64,000 bases of DNA, from NCBI RefSeq assembly GCF_000518245.1, contig NZ_JADF01000020.1:1-64000 (forward strand). The letters are read 5' to 3'. Each line of letters starts with the position of its first letter. Position 1 is the stretch's first letter. A program made the position numbers and the translations under genes. Origin of the DNA: Brachyspira alvinipulli ATCC 51933. Its GTDB lineage: Bacteria > Spirochaetota > Brachyspiria > Brachyspirales > Brachyspiraceae. A model generated the notes under the pieces. It made no database searches, was not told the origin of the DNA, and saw only the letters and a program-made list of their open reading frames with translations. Positions 39,645 through 50,200 of this stretch are shown here, one piece after another.

Positions 39645-41219
39645 TTATTGCTCATAAAACTTATATATACTGAAACCTTTGGTATTAGTTAAAAAAGCAG
39701 CTTTATTTTCTATAACATATTTCATATCATTAGCATTTCTATTTGAATCCCAATTCTTCTCAACTATATTATCTTTAATTATATAGATTAATTTAGCATC
39801 ATCTGAATATTTAAGTTTATTATCTGGAAAGTATGTATTAAAAATATCCTTATGCTGTCCTTTAAGAACACCTGAAAAAGAATCATAAATTTTTATATAA
39901 TTTCCATTTGAATCATTTTCTATAATATTAAGCAAATTAGCAAAACTGCTGTAATTTCTAGGCTCTTCAAATAATTTCCAATATCTAATTAATTCTCCAG
40001 ACATAGCAAATAAGTTTAATAATAATATGATTACTGTTATATTAAAATATTTTCTGCTATTTTTTAATTTATCTTCATTTTGAATAAAGAATAATAAAAT
40101 AGGAGTAAATGAAATCGAATAAGCAGAATATAGATAATGAAACGTTCCAGATTTAGATCTAAACACTATAAAACTAATAATAGTTACAGGGATGAATAAA
40201 AATAATATAAAAATTAATTCTTTTAATATAGACTCTTTGTTATTAGAAGTATGTTTTCTTTTTAGTAAAAATATGAAAGATCTTATAAAGACAAAAGCAG
40301 AAAAAAGAATACTTATAAAAAGAAAGATTAAACCGTAAAAATATATAGGCTTGCTGAACCAATAATATATAATAGAACCTGTTCTAGTACCAAATAAAGC
40401 GGATATTTCATTTGTAGGAAATAATATTAAAGCATAAATTTGAGGAAAAGGTATAGAAGAAAGATCTCCTCTCATATTCATAGCGTATTGAACATTTAAA
40501 AAACCTGTTTTAATTTCATGTAAAAGATATGGCAAATATAATAAGAAAGATATAAAAACTCCTGCCGTCCAAAATAATATATATTTTTTAGTTCTTTTAA
40601 ATCTTATTATTAAATATACTATTAATGTTGGAATCATAGCAAAAAAAGTTACCATATGACCTTGAGCCATTAATGCAAGTATTGGAAATATTATAACAGC
40701 TGAAATTTTTGTAATTTTTTCACTATTATTTTTATCCAAATATTCATATAAAAAAATAAATAATAATAAACTGAATACTAAAGTAACATTAGGGTTCCAA
40801 AAATCTGTCATAGCCATTATTAAATAACCATTAAGCATTATAATTGGACTCATCATAGATAAAACAAAAAGCCCAAATTTTTTATACAGCCAAAACATAA
40901 ATATAAATAAAATTATTAAGTTGAAAATAAGATTAATAATTTTAGCATTATATAAGTTCTCATTACCTATACCATAAAATAAAACATAAAGTATATAATA
41001 AAAACCTCCTGGTACTTTCGGACTAGTTACAGCATCAGTACTTATAAATCTAGCTCCCATTGTTGGGAATTCTTTATTCTCATAATATTTTTTCATATCA
41101 TAAAAATGAGATTCCTGATCCTTACCTATAAACCTTTTATCTACTGCATAAAAAGAAATGGATATACATACTATTACAGATATAATTATTAACAATAATG
41201 AATATTTATATAATTTCAT
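39645..41219 (-). CDS. GT-C-like membrane protein, copy 2
   Basis: 524 residues, about ten membrane segments, clearly paralogous to copies 1 and 3 (ESHFYDMKKYY, MGARFI, VPGGFYYILYVLFYGIGNEN, MAQGHMVTFFAMIPT, GVFISFLLYLPYL). Middle gene of the triplicate; 12 bases after copy 1. Likely a cell-envelope glycosyltransferase; reaction not determined. Confidence 0.75.
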   Translation of the reverse strand: MKLYKYSLLLIIISVIVCISISFYAVDKRFIGKDQESHFYDMKKYYENKEFPTMGARFISTDAVTSPKVPGGFYYILYVLFYGIGNENLYNAKIINLIFNLIILFIFMFWLYKKFGLFVLSMMSPIIMLNGYLIMAMTDFWNPNVTLVFSLLLFIFLYEYLDKNNSEKITKISAVIIFPILALMAQGHMVTFFAMIPTLIVYLIIRFKRTKKYILFWTAGVFISFLLYLPYLLHEIKTGFLNVQYAMNMRGDLSSIPFPQIYALILFPTNEISALFGTRTGSIIYYWFSKPIYFYGLIFLFISILFSAFVFIRSFIFLLKRKHTSNNKESILKELIFILFLFIPVTIISFIVFRSKSGTFHYLYSAYSISFTPILLFFIQNEDKLKNSRKYFNITVIILLLNLFAMSGELIRYWKLFEEPRNYSSFANLLNIIENDSNGNYIKIYDSFSGVLKGQHKDIFNTYFPDNKLKYSDDAKLIYIIKDNIVEKNWDSNRNANDMKYVIENKAAFLTNTKGFSIYKFYEQ

Positions 41220-41231
41220 ATTTATCCTTTT

Positions 41232-42857
41232 TTAATCTATTCCTGTAAAAGGCTTATCATTATTATATTTATATACTAACAAAGCAGAATTACTATATAA
41301 TAATTTAGCATTATTGTTAAAATATATCATATAATTAGATACTGTTTCTTTATTTTGCGATAATGCAACTATATTATCAAATACAAAATAAATATTAGTA
41401 GAATTTTCATTTTGTTTCCATACATTATTAGTAAAAAAAGTAATAGCAATATCTCTATACATATTATTATGAGCATAAATACCTATAACATTAGCGTCAG
41501 AATATTTAGAATCATTACAAATAGTTTTTGCAACATTTTCCATAGCCTGTAAATTTCTAGGTTCTTCATAATATTTTATATATATAGTATTTTGAATATA
41601 AAGTACGAGCAAATTAATGAAAAGCAAAGAAGAAATTATATAAAAAATCTTTTTACTTGATTTTAATTTATAATCATATTGAACAAAAAATAATATTATA
41701 GGCAAATATGATATGGCAAACATAGAATATAAATAATGTATAACACCTGATTTTGAATGTGATAAAATATTGACAATTATTGTAACAGGTATAAATAGCA
41801 AAAATATTAACAACATATTAAGAATAACTTTTTCATTATTAGATTTAGCTTCATAATTTCTATTAAAGAAGAAATACAATGCTCTAATAAAACAAAAAAT
41901 AGAAAAAATCAAACTAAGAAATAAAAAAGCTACACCTAATATTGTAAAAGGATATTTATTCCAATAATAAATAATTGCATTTATACCGCTTCCATAAGAC
42001 ATAGATATTTCATTGGTTGGATATAGCAATAAGGCATATATTTGAGGAAAAGGGAAAGAAGAAAATGAATCTCTAATGGACATAGCCATTTTTAAATTGC
42101 TAAAATTAGATTGTATTTCTGATATTAAATATGGCAGATATAACAGAAAAGATATAAATACTCCTAAAGACCAGTAAAGTATATATTTTAATGTACGTTT
42201 ATATTTAATAATCAAATAAACTATAACGGTAGGAATCATTGAAAAAAAAGTAAAAAAATGTCCTTGTCCCATTACTGCAAGTATTGGAAATGTAAATACT
42301 GCTGATAATTTTACAATGTTTTTTCTTTTTTCATTATCTTCTTCATCATCTATATATTCAAATAATACTATAAATAACAAGAAACTAAATATTAATGTTA
42401 TATGCTGATTTAAAAAATCACTTATTGCCAATATAACATCATATACATTACATAAAATTAAAGATGATATAAACGAAGTTATCATAATTCCAAAACGTTT
42501 ATAAAACCAAAAAAGAAATAAATATATTATTATTAAATTGAATATTAAATTAATAACTCTAGTAATAAAATAATTTTCACCAGATATTTTATAAAATAAG
42601 GTGTAAAATATATAGTAAGCACCACCAGGTACTCTTGGAATATTGTCTGCTTCATCGACTATTTCACTTGGCATAAATCTAGCACCTGTAGTCGGTAATT
42701 TACCAGAATCATACCATTTTTTCATATCATAAAAATGCGGTGCCTGATCTGTTCTTACAAATCTTTTAGGCATAATATAATAATCTATGCAGAAATTTAT
42801 AATAAAAGAGGATATTAATAAAACTATTGGTATTAATATATTTTTATTAAAATTCAT
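41232..42857 (-). CDS. GT-C-like membrane protein, copy 1
   Basis: 541 residues, about ten membrane segments. First gene of the triplicate, with HFYDMKKWYDSGKLPTTGAR, IPRVPGGAYYIFYTLFYKIS, MGQGHFFTFFSMIPT and GVFISFLLYLPYLISEIQ. AAGG precedes its ATG. It begins only 13 bases after oppF, so the triplicate is probably read from the opp promoter. A link between peptide uptake and envelope glycan modification is not established; the placement may be incidental. Confidence 0.75.
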   Translation of the reverse strand: MNFNKNILIPIVLLISSFIINFCIDYYIMPKRFVRTDQAPHFYDMKKWYDSGKLPTTGARFMPSEIVDEADNIPRVPGGAYYIFYTLFYKISGENYFITRVINLIFNLIIIYLFLFWFYKRFGIMITSFISSLILCNVYDVILAISDFLNQHITLIFSFLLFIVLFEYIDDEEDNEKRKNIVKLSAVFTFPILAVMGQGHFFTFFSMIPTVIVYLIIKYKRTLKYILYWSLGVFISFLLYLPYLISEIQSNFSNLKMAMSIRDSFSSFPFPQIYALLLYPTNEISMSYGSGINAIIYYWNKYPFTILGVAFLFLSLIFSIFCFIRALYFFFNRNYEAKSNNEKVILNMLLIFLLFIPVTIIVNILSHSKSGVIHYLYSMFAISYLPIILFFVQYDYKLKSSKKIFYIISSLLFINLLVLYIQNTIYIKYYEEPRNLQAMENVAKTICNDSKYSDANVIGIYAHNNMYRDIAITFFTNNVWKQNENSTNIYFVFDNIVALSQNKETVSNYMIYFNNNAKLLYSNSALLVYKYNNDKPFTGID

Positions 42858-42870
42858 AAATAAACCTTAT

Positions 42871-43833
42871 TTATACCAAATGACAAGCACAATAATGTCC
42901 GTTTTCAACCTCTCTAAATTCTGGAGCTTTCTCTGCACAAATAGCCTCTGCCTTAGGACATCTTGTTCTAAATTTACATCCTGAAGGAGGATTAATAGGA
43001 GAAGGTATTTCACCTGAAAGTATTATACGCTGTTTTGTTTTAGCAATTGAAGGCTCTGATATTGGTATTGCTGAAATTAAAGACTGAGTATAAGGATGCA
43101 GAGATTTTGTATATAATGATTCACTATCTGTAAGCTCTACAATATTTCCTAAATACATAACACCTATTCTTTTAGATATTTGACGCACTACTGCCAAATC
43201 ATGAGCAATAAATAAATAAGTAAGCTTCATATCCTGCTGCATATCATAAAGCATATTAATAATTTGAGCCTGAATGGATACATCTAATGCAGATACTGGC
43301 TCATCGCATACTATAAACTCAGGATTAACTGCTAAAGCTCTAGCTATACCTATACGCTGCCTCTGTCCGCCTGAGAATTCATGAGGATATCTTTGTGCCT
43401 GCTCAGCATTAAGTCCTACAAGTTTAAGAAGATTTATTATTTTTTCTCTTCTTTCATCTTTTGTAGAATAAAGTTTATGAACATCGAGTGCCTCACCTAT
43501 TATGTCTTCAACTGTCATACGTGGATTAAGAGAAGCATAAGGGTCTTGGAAAATTATCTGCATCTTTTTGGCATAACTTCTGTAATTTGATGCATTAACT
43601 TCTTCACCATCAAAAAATATCTTACCGCTTGTAGGCTTATAAAGATGAAGCAGAGTTCTTCCAAGTGTTGTTTTACCGCTTCCGGATTCTCCAACAAGTC
43701 CGAATGTTTCTCCTTTATTGATAGTAAAAGATACACCATCAACAGCTTTTACTGTTTGTATGCTTCTTCCAAAGAATCCGCCTTTTATCTTAAAATGTTG
43801 TTTTAAATCTTGTATTTCTATTAAAGGTTTCAT
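42871..43833 (-). CDS. oppF: Oligopeptide ABC transporter ATPase OppF
   Basis: 320 residues. ABC ATPase with Walker [10 protein letters not shown], signature [15 protein letters not shown], Walker [11 protein letters not shown], and the C-terminal Cys cluster typical of Opp/Dpp ATPases ([14 protein letters not shown]), which can bind an iron-sulfur cluster. Fourth gene of oppBCDF. It powers import together with OppD. Confidence 0.94.
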   Translation of the reverse strand: MKPLIEIQDLKQHFKIKGGFFGRSIQTVKAVDGVSFTINKGETFGLVGESGSGKTTLGRTLLHLYKPTSGKIFFDGEEVNASNYRSYAKKMQIIFQDPYASLNPRMTVEDIIGEALDVHKLYSTKDERREKIINLLKLVGLNAEQAQRYPHEFSGGQRQRIGIARALAVNPEFIVCDEPVSALDVSIQAQIINMLYDMQQDMKLTYLFIAHDLAVVRQISKRIGVMYLGNIVELTDSESLYTKSLHPYTQSLISAIPISEPSIAKTKQRIILSGEIPSPINPPSGCKFRTRCPKAEAICAEKAPEFREVENGHYCACHLV

Positions 43834-43862
43834 AAAAACTCTCTTTACTCATTAATACTTTA

Positions 43863-44846
43863 TTATTTAGGCATCTGATGCAGCCAGCAAGCTGAAAAAT
43901 GCCCTTTCTCAAATTCTGTTATAGGAGGCTTATTATCAATACATACCTTCATACACTCTTCACATCTTGTACTGAAAGGACATCCTGCTTTCATATTAAG
44001 CAAGTCAATAGGAGTTCCTTCTATAGGTATTAATCTGTCCTGCTTTATATCAATACGAGGAAGAGATTTCAAAAGTCCTAATGTATAAGGATGTTTAGGG
44101 CGTTCAAATATATCAAATACCGTTCCTCTTTCTACTATTCCGCCGCCATACATAACTATAATATCATCGGCCATATCTGCCACAATACCAAAGTCATGCG
44201 TAATAAGAATAACTGCCATATTGATTTTTTTCTGTATATCTTTTATAAGTTCAAGTATCTGTGCTTGTATAGTAACATCAAGTGCTGTTGTAGGCTCATC
44301 AGCTATAAGTATTTTAGGATCTCCTGCAAGTGCCATTGCTATCATTATACGCTGACGCATACCTCCTGAAAGTTCATGCGGATATTGATTTATTCTTCTT
44401 CTAGGTTCATTAATACCAACTAAAGTTAAAAGCTCAACTATTCTTTCAATTGCAGCTGTTTTGCTAATCTTTTGATGCGTAGTTAATGCCTCCATAAGCT
44501 GATTGCCTATAGTATATACCGGATTAAGACAAGTCATAGGATCTTGGAAAATCATTGATATTTCATTTCCTCTAATCTTTTTCTTTTCATGCTCAGAAAG
44601 TTTAAGCAAATCCTTACCCTCAAAAAGTATCTCACCATTCATAACTTTTCCAGGCTCATCAATAAGCCCCATAATGGAATATGCTGAAACACTTTTTCCG
44701 CTTCCGGATTCTCCAACTATACCCAAAACTTTAGATTTATTTAGTTTATAAGAAATATTATTAACTGCCTTAACTTCTCCAAGAGGAGTAAAGAAAGACA
44801 CACTTAAATTTTTAACTTCTAATAAATTACTGGTATTATTTTCCAT
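43863..44846 (-). CDS. oppD: Oligopeptide ABC transporter ATPase OppD
   Basis: 327 residues. Walker A GESGSGKSV, signature LSGGMRQRIMIAMAL, Walker B IADEPTTALD, and C-terminal Cys motif CPFSTRCEECMKVC. Pairs with OppF as the second nucleotide-binding subunit. 30 bases from oppF. Confidence 0.94.
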   Translation of the reverse strand: MENNTSNLLEVKNLSVSFFTPLGEVKAVNNISYKLNKSKVLGIVGESGSGKSVSAYSIMGLIDEPGKVMNGEILFEGKDLLKLSEHEKKKIRGNEISMIFQDPMTCLNPVYTIGNQLMEALTTHQKISKTAAIERIVELLTLVGINEPRRRINQYPHELSGGMRQRIMIAMALAGDPKILIADEPTTALDVTIQAQILELIKDIQKKINMAVILITHDFGIVADMADDIIVMYGGGIVERGTVFDIFERPKHPYTLGLLKSLPRIDIKQDRLIPIEGTPIDLLNMKAGCPFSTRCEECMKVCIDNKPPITEFEKGHFSACWLHQMPK

Positions 44847-44879
44847 GAAAATATCCCCTTTTACAACCTTATATTAAAA

Positions 44880-45869
44880 TTATCTATTTTTCATTCTAGG
44901 GTCTAAAGCATCTCTTAAACCATCGCCTACCAAATTAAAGCAAAGAATTATAATACTTATTAAAGCAGCTGGAAAAAGCAATTGATAAGGATAAGAATAA
45001 ACACCGCTTACTGCATTGGAAGTTAAAGAACCAAGTGAAACCATAGGAGCACTAACTCCCAAACCTAAGAAACTTAAAAATGCCTCAACAAATATAGCAT
45101 TAGGTATTTGAACCATTGCTGAAACTATTATTGCTCCCATTGCATTAGGTATTAAATGCTTGAAAATTATTCTTCTGTGAGAAGTACCTAAAGCTCTGGC
45201 TGCTGTTATAAACTCCTGACCTTTTAATGCTAAAATCTGCCCTCTTGTCATTCTAGCCATATTAGTCCAATAAAGAAGAGATATAACTATAAATATACTG
45301 AAAAGTCCAGGACCTAAAAGCCCTATTCCTCTTAATGACTCATTTTGTAAAAACAGCTTATCCATAGGTGCTTTCAATACAACAGATAATAATACAACTA
45401 CTAAAAGTGTAGGAACTGCACTTATTATGTCAACTATACGCATCATTATATTATCAAGCATTCCGCCGAAATATCCTGATATAGAACCGTAAACTATACC
45501 AATAATAACAACTAAAGTAGCAGATACTATACCTATTAAAAGAGATATTCTAGCTCCTATCATACATCTTACAAGCAAATCTCTTCCTAAAGTGTCAGTA
45601 CCGAATGGATGCTCTAATGTAGGAAGACTATTTTCCACACCTCTGTTTATTTGTGCATATCCATATTCAGATATCATAGGTATAATTATAGAAAGAACTG
45701 CTATAATAGCTATTATAATAATAGAAACTAAAGCAACTCTGTTTTTCTTGAATCTTCTGTATGCATCCTGCCAATAAGTTACACTTTCCCTTTTAACTTC
45801 AGCAGATGCTTTCTCTTCTTCTGTAGCTTTTACAAATAATGATTTATCTAAACTTTGCATATTTTCCAT
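44880..45869 (-). CDS. oppC: Oligopeptide ABC transporter permease OppC
   Basis: 329 residues. N-terminal cytoplasmic tail, one leading membrane segment, the N-terminal OppC domain (FKKNRVALVSIIIIAIIAVL), and the six-helix permease core with the EAA loop (EFITAARALGTSHRRIIFKH). Forms the inner-membrane pore with OppB. Confidence 0.94.
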   Translation of the reverse strand: MENMQSLDKSLFVKATEEEKASAEVKRESVTYWQDAYRRFKKNRVALVSIIIIAIIAVLSIIIPMISEYGYAQINRGVENSLPTLEHPFGTDTLGRDLLVRCMIGARISLLIGIVSATLVVIIGIVYGSISGYFGGMLDNIMMRIVDIISAVPTLLVVVLLSVVLKAPMDKLFLQNESLRGIGLLGPGLFSIFIVISLLYWTNMARMTRGQILALKGQEFITAARALGTSHRRIIFKHLIPNAMGAIIVSAMVQIPNAIFVEAFLSFLGLGVSAPMVSLGSLTSNAVSGVYSYPYQLLFPAALISIIILCFNLVGDGLRDALDPRMKNR

Positions 45870-45887
45870 TTAAGCCGCCTTTATACC

Positions 45888-46808
45888 TTAATCTTGTATT
45901 TTTATTCTAGGGTCTATAATACCATAAGACAAGTCAACTAAAAAATTCATAGCTATTAAAAAAGCACCATAAAATATTGTAACACCCAATATTGTAGGAT
46001 AATCTCTTTGAGTTATGCTTTCTACAAAATATCTTCCAAGTCCAGGTATATTAAATATTTTCTCAACTACGAATGAACCTGTAAGAATAGCAGCAGCTAA
46101 AGGTCCTATATATGTAACTATTGGTATAATAGCATTTCTTAAAGCATGTTTAAATATTATTATACCTCTTGATATTCCTTTCGCTCTTGCTGTTTTTATA
46201 TAATCTTGGTGAATAACATCAAGCATAGAACTTCTCATAAGTCTAGCCATAAAGCTTAGGGAACTGAAAGATAAAGCAAATCCCGGCATTATATATTGAG
46301 CAAATGAATCAAAACCATAAGCTGGAAGAAGTTTTAACTGTACTGAAAACACTATAATAGAAACTGTAGCAACAACAAAACTAGGAACTGCTATACCTAA
46401 AGTAGCGGCAACCATTACTGCCCTATCTACAACCTTACCATGTCTTAATGCAGCAACTATACCGAACAAAACCCCTATAGTAGTAGAAATAAACATACTA
46501 AATATACCAAGTCTAAAGGATACCGGGAAAGCTCTTATTATAGTGCCTGAAACAGACTGACCTATCTTTGTAAGAGAAGTACCCAAATCTCCTTTAATAG
46601 CATTTTTTAAATAATTACCATACTGTACTATAAGAGGTTTATCTAAACCATACTTCTTATTTAAATTTTCTAATGCCACAGCACTTAACGGCTTTTCCCC
46701 AACAAATGGTCCGCCCGGAACAGTGTGCATCAAAAAGAAAGTTATAGTCACTATAACAAATAATGTTAAAAGTGAAATTAATAATCTTCTAACAACATAA
46801 GAAAACAT
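45888..46808 (-). CDS. oppB: Oligopeptide ABC transporter permease OppB
   Basis: 306 residues, first gene of the operon. Starts MFSYVVRRLLISLLTLFVIV; EAA loop is DYIKTARAKGISRGIIIFKH. AAGGGT precedes the ATG. No substrate-binding oppA gene is present before or after the operon in this window, so the binding protein must be encoded elsewhere or one of several shared receptors is used. Confidence 0.94.
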   Translation of the reverse strand: MFSYVVRRLLISLLTLFVIVTITFFLMHTVPGGPFVGEKPLSAVALENLNKKYGLDKPLIVQYGNYLKNAIKGDLGTSLTKIGQSVSGTIIRAFPVSFRLGIFSMFISTTIGVLFGIVAALRHGKVVDRAVMVAATLGIAVPSFVVATVSIIVFSVQLKLLPAYGFDSFAQYIMPGFALSFSSLSFMARLMRSSMLDVIHQDYIKTARAKGISRGIIIFKHALRNAIIPIVTYIGPLAAAILTGSFVVEKIFNIPGLGRYFVESITQRDYPTILGVTIFYGAFLIAMNFLVDLSYGIIDPRIKIQD

Positions 46809-46856
46809 AAGAAATACCCTTCATTTTAAAAAAATTAAAATTATTATTGACAGTAT

Positions 46857-46885
46857 ATTATCTAATAAAAATTAACTTTTGTCAA
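46857..46885 (-). promoter_or_regulatory. Promoter of oppBCDF
   Basis: On the minus strand TTGACA (46885-46880), 17-base spacer, GATAAT (46862-46857). It lies 50 bases before oppB and is the only strong promoter seen for the seven-gene opp-GT cluster. Confidence 0.7.
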
Positions 46886-46963
46886 ACTTTAAATGCTTTT
46901 AATTTTTACACAAATTTATTCAATGTCAAAAAATATATACCCCACCTATATATTTTTATAATA

Positions 46964-47000
46964 AAGGCATATACAGAAAAAATAAATCTGTATAAGCCTT
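46964..47000 (-). terminator. Terminator of mgtA
   Basis: AAGGC (46964-46968) with TATACAGA pairs with TCTGTATA and GCCTT (46996-47000), an interrupted 13-bp stem directly downstream of mgtA. Confidence 0.75.
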
Positions 47001-47011
47001 ATTAACTATTA

Positions 47012-49726
47012 TTATAATAATTCACCAAATTTCCTAATATATACTTTCTTTAATAATGTAACTAATAATATATAAGCAAATATGCAAGGAACTAAAAATA
47101 TAAAATAAGTTTTAGGCAATGATACAAAACCTAAATGATGTCCTAAATTTGTAAACGGCACTATAGACAAAATTATAATGCTTGAAAAAGTTAATAAAAA
47201 TACTTGTTTTGATGGTCTGCTTTCTATAAAAGGAATTTTAGCAGTTCTTATCATATATATAACCAAAACTTGTGTGCATATAGATTCTATAAACCAGCCT
47301 GATTGGAACATAGAAGTATACATTGTTTTTATATTAGCTAAATCGGCACCATTATAATAATTGTCTAATTTATTATATAATATTCCATTAGAAACAAATA
47401 ATGGACAGAAAACAAAGTACATTATTAAATAAGTGCTCCAATCAAATATAGAACTTACAGGCCCCATCCAGCACATAAAGTTTCCTATACTTGAAGCGTC
47501 CCATTTTCTTGGAAGTTTTAAAAATTCTTTATCAACATTATCCCAAGGTATTGAAGTGCAGCTTAAATCATATATTAAATTTAATATGATCAAATGCACA
47601 CTTTGCATTGGTATGAATGGCAATAGTATAGAAGCCATTAATACAGAAAACATATTTCCAAAATTTGATGAAGCAGTTATTTTTATATACTTTATCATAT
47701 TGGCATAAGTTTTTCTTCCTTCTATTATACCTTTTTCTAATACAGTTAAATCCTTTTCTAATAGTATTATATCAGCAGCTTCTTTAGCTATATCAAAAGC
47801 ACTGTCAACTGAAATGGATATATCTGCCATTTTCATAGCAAGCACATCATTAATACCATCACCCATAAAGCCAACAGTATTATCATCATCTTTTAATACG
47901 GATACTATTCTTGATTTTTGATGAGGATAAAGTTTAGCGAATATATTAGCTTTTTTAGCTTTTATTTTTAATTCATCATCATTTAATTTATCAATTTCAT
48001 TTCCAAGCAAAATGCCGTTTATATTTATTCCTAATTTGTTACATACATTAATAGTTGTTTTTTCATTATCTCCTGTAAGTATTTTTACATCAACACCATA
48101 TTCATTTAATTTTTTTATAGCTTCGTAAGATGATTCTTTTGGAGGATCCAAGAATGCTAAATATCCTACTAATACCATTTCATTTTCTAACTTCTTAATT
48201 TGTTCTAAATCTTGTAATTGATTTTCATTATTTATTTCTATATCTTTTACAGCTAATGCTATTACTCTCATTCCTTTATCATTTAAAGAATTGATTTTTT
48301 TATTTAATTCTTGTTTTTGTAATTCTGTTATTTTTGATATTTTTTCATCATCATAAACATAAGAACAAATTGAAATCATCTCTTCAAAGGCGCCTTTAGT
48401 TATCATTTTCATATTATTGTTTTCTTTTAATAATATGCTTAATCTTCTTCTTATAAAATCAAAAGGAATTTCATTTATTTTTGTGTAATTTTCTAATGCT
48501 TCATTATTAAAGTTTTTTTCATTATGTTCTATATATTCAATAATAGCATTATCCAAAACATTTCTATAACCATTTTGAAAATAGCTATTTAAATAAGCTA
48601 AATCTAAAACATTTTTATTTTCATTTCCATTGATATCAAAATAATGCTTCAATGAAATTTTATCCATAGTTAAAGTGCCTGTTTTATCAGTGCATAATAT
48701 ATTCATAGCACCAAAACTTTGTATGGAGTTAAGATTTTTTATTATAGTTTTTTGTTTTGACATAGATACTGCCCCTTTTGCCAAGCATGCACTTACAATC
48801 ATAGGGAGCATTTCTGGTGTCAAACCTACTGCGATTGATATAGCAAATAATAATGCTTCTATCCAATTTCCTTTTGTAAATCCATTAATAAAAAATACAA
48901 CAGGAGTCATTATAGACATAAATCTTATCAATAGCCAAGATACAGAATTTATTCCTTTAGTGAAGCTTGTATCTATTTCATTTATATTTGAAAGTTCATT
49001 TGCGATATCTCCTAAAAATGCATCTTTTCCGATATTGATTACTATACCTTTAGCATCTCCGCTTATTACATTAGAACCCATAAAAACAATATTTGAATAA
49101 TCTGTTACTGATTCTAATTCTTCATTACATACAGAATTATTTTTTTCTAAAGGCTCGCTTTCTCCTGTTAATACTGATTGAGAAACTGTCAAGTTATTTG
49201 ATTCTATTATTCTTATATCAGCAGGTATTATATTGCCGGCATTAATAAAAATTATATCGCCTACTGTTAGCTTTTCACTATTTATTTCTTTTTTGATATT
49301 TTCTCTCAAAACTATGCTTGAAGATTTTATCATATTAAGAAGTTTTTCTGATGCATTATCTGATTTATATTCCTGAATGAATCTTATTAATCCTGATACT
49401 GTTATCATTGTAGAAATGATTATTACTGTCAAAAAAGAAATTTCTTCGTTCTTGAAAAAAGGTATTAATATATCTGTAAAAATGGAAATAACAGCCAAAG
49501 CAAATAATATTAAAGTAAATGGATTTATAAAACCTTCTGCTATTCTTTTGAAAATAGTTTTTTTATTTTTATGAGGTATTTTATTTAATCCGTATTCTTT
49601 TAATCTTTTATCTGCTTCTTTTTCTGATATGCCTTCTAATGATGAATTAAATACTTCTAGTACTTTATCAGTATTATTTAATGCTGAAAAAATTAATTTG
49701 TTTTTGTTTTCTAGTATTTTTTTCAT
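47012..49726 (-). CDS. mgtA: Mg2+-importing P-type ATPase
   Basis: About 904 residues, P3B-type ATPase. The phosphorylated Asp in DKTGTLTMD lies near residue 347, with the dephosphorylation motif TGES, hinge motif GDGINDVLAMK and ten membrane segments. It imports Mg2+ under limitation. I place the start at ATG 49726 (MKKILENKNK) because GGAG lies 9 bases before it; the in-frame ATG at 49756 has none. The C-terminus has the P3B pattern FIPMQSVHLIILNLIYDLSC. Its message begins about 470 bases upstream and carries a leader ORF and hairpins, so expression is probably controlled after initiation. Confidence 0.93.
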   Translation of the reverse strand: MKKILENKNKLIFSALNNTDKVLEVFNSSLEGISEKEADKRLKEYGLNKIPHKNKKTIFKRIAEGFINPFTLILFALAVISIFTDILIPFFKNEEISFLTVIIISTMITVSGLIRFIQEYKSDNASEKLLNMIKSSSIVLRENIKKEINSEKLTVGDIIFINAGNIIPADIRIIESNNLTVSQSVLTGESEPLEKNNSVCNEELESVTDYSNIVFMGSNVISGDAKGIVINIGKDAFLGDIANELSNINEIDTSFTKGINSVSWLLIRFMSIMTPVVFFINGFTKGNWIEALLFAISIAVGLTPEMLPMIVSACLAKGAVSMSKQKTIIKNLNSIQSFGAMNILCTDKTGTLTMDKISLKHYFDINGNENKNVLDLAYLNSYFQNGYRNVLDNAIIEYIEHNEKNFNNEALENYTKINEIPFDFIRRRLSILLKENNNMKMITKGAFEEMISICSYVYDDEKISKITELQKQELNKKINSLNDKGMRVIALAVKDIEINNENQLQDLEQIKKLENEMVLVGYLAFLDPPKESSYEAIKKLNEYGVDVKILTGDNEKTTINVCNKLGININGILLGNEIDKLNDDELKIKAKKANIFAKLYPHQKSRIVSVLKDDDNTVGFMGDGINDVLAMKMADISISVDSAFDIAKEAADIILLEKDLTVLEKGIIEGRKTYANMIKYIKITASSNFGNMFSVLMASILLPFIPMQSVHLIILNLIYDLSCTSIPWDNVDKEFLKLPRKWDASSIGNFMCWMGPVSSIFDWSTYLIMYFVFCPLFVSNGILYNKLDNYYNGADLANIKTMYTSMFQSGWFIESICTQVLVIYMIRTAKIPFIESRPSKQVFLLTFSSIIILSIVPFTNLGHHLGFVSLPKTYFIFLVPCIFAYILLVTLLKKVYIRKFGELL

Positions 49727-50080
49727 GATATCAACTCCAATAAATAATATTTTCAAAACGATTTTTTATTATCTTTAATATTACTAATATAAGTTTATAT
49801 ATAAATTATGTTAGTAATTTTTGAAGCAATAAACGAGCAGCTAATAACTTTAGTTGTCAGCTATATTAAAAATAAAAAATCGAGCGTCTATAAGCTAAAA
49901 GCTGATAGAGATTTTAAAGCGAGATTTTTTATATATAATAATAAGTTTATCGCTGGCAATAATAAATTTATTACTAAATAAAATATTAATACTGTTATTT
50001 ACAAAATATAAAATAACAAATCAAAAAACCAAAAACGGTTTTATAATTTTTAGTGTATGAATTTAATTATAGAAAATATA
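49727..50080 (-). promoter_or_regulatory. Structured mgtA leader RNA
   Basis: The untranslated part of the mgtA message between leader ORF and gene. In transcript order: a terminator-like AAAACC-GTTTTT-GGTTTTTT at about 50025-50045; a stem TAATAAATTTAT / ATAAACTTATTA around 49945-49985; then AAAAAATC paired with GATTTTTT around 49875-49935 with AGCTTTTAGCT in its loop. I do not see the conserved words of the known M-box (ykoK) Mg2+ riboswitch. An attenuator controlled by the leader ORF or by Mg2+ is inferred. Confidence 0.5.
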
Positions 50081-50158
50081 TTAATTGAAGCGACATATCA
50101 GGTAGACGATTCTTTTGAAGCTGAGTAGTGAGCGAGAATAGAAATTTTTGTTTAGCAT
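50081..50158 (-). CDS. Leader peptide upstream of mgtA
   Basis: A 25-codon ORF with a near-perfect ribosome site, AAGGAGG 7 bases before ATG 50158. It starts MLNKNFYSRSLLSFKRIVYL and ends CRFN. It begins about 36 bases after the predicted transcription start, at the head of the long mgtA leader. Positionally it matches MgtL-type leader peptides that couple translation to mgtA expression, although the sequence is not Pro-rich like the enterobacterial one. It is basic and moderately hydrophobic, so a small membrane regulator is an alternative. Confidence 0.65.
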   Translation of the reverse strand: MLNKNFYSRSLLSFKRIVYLICRFN

Positions 50159-50200
50159 AGCACCGCCTCCTTATAATGATATAGATTTTTAATTTTTGCG

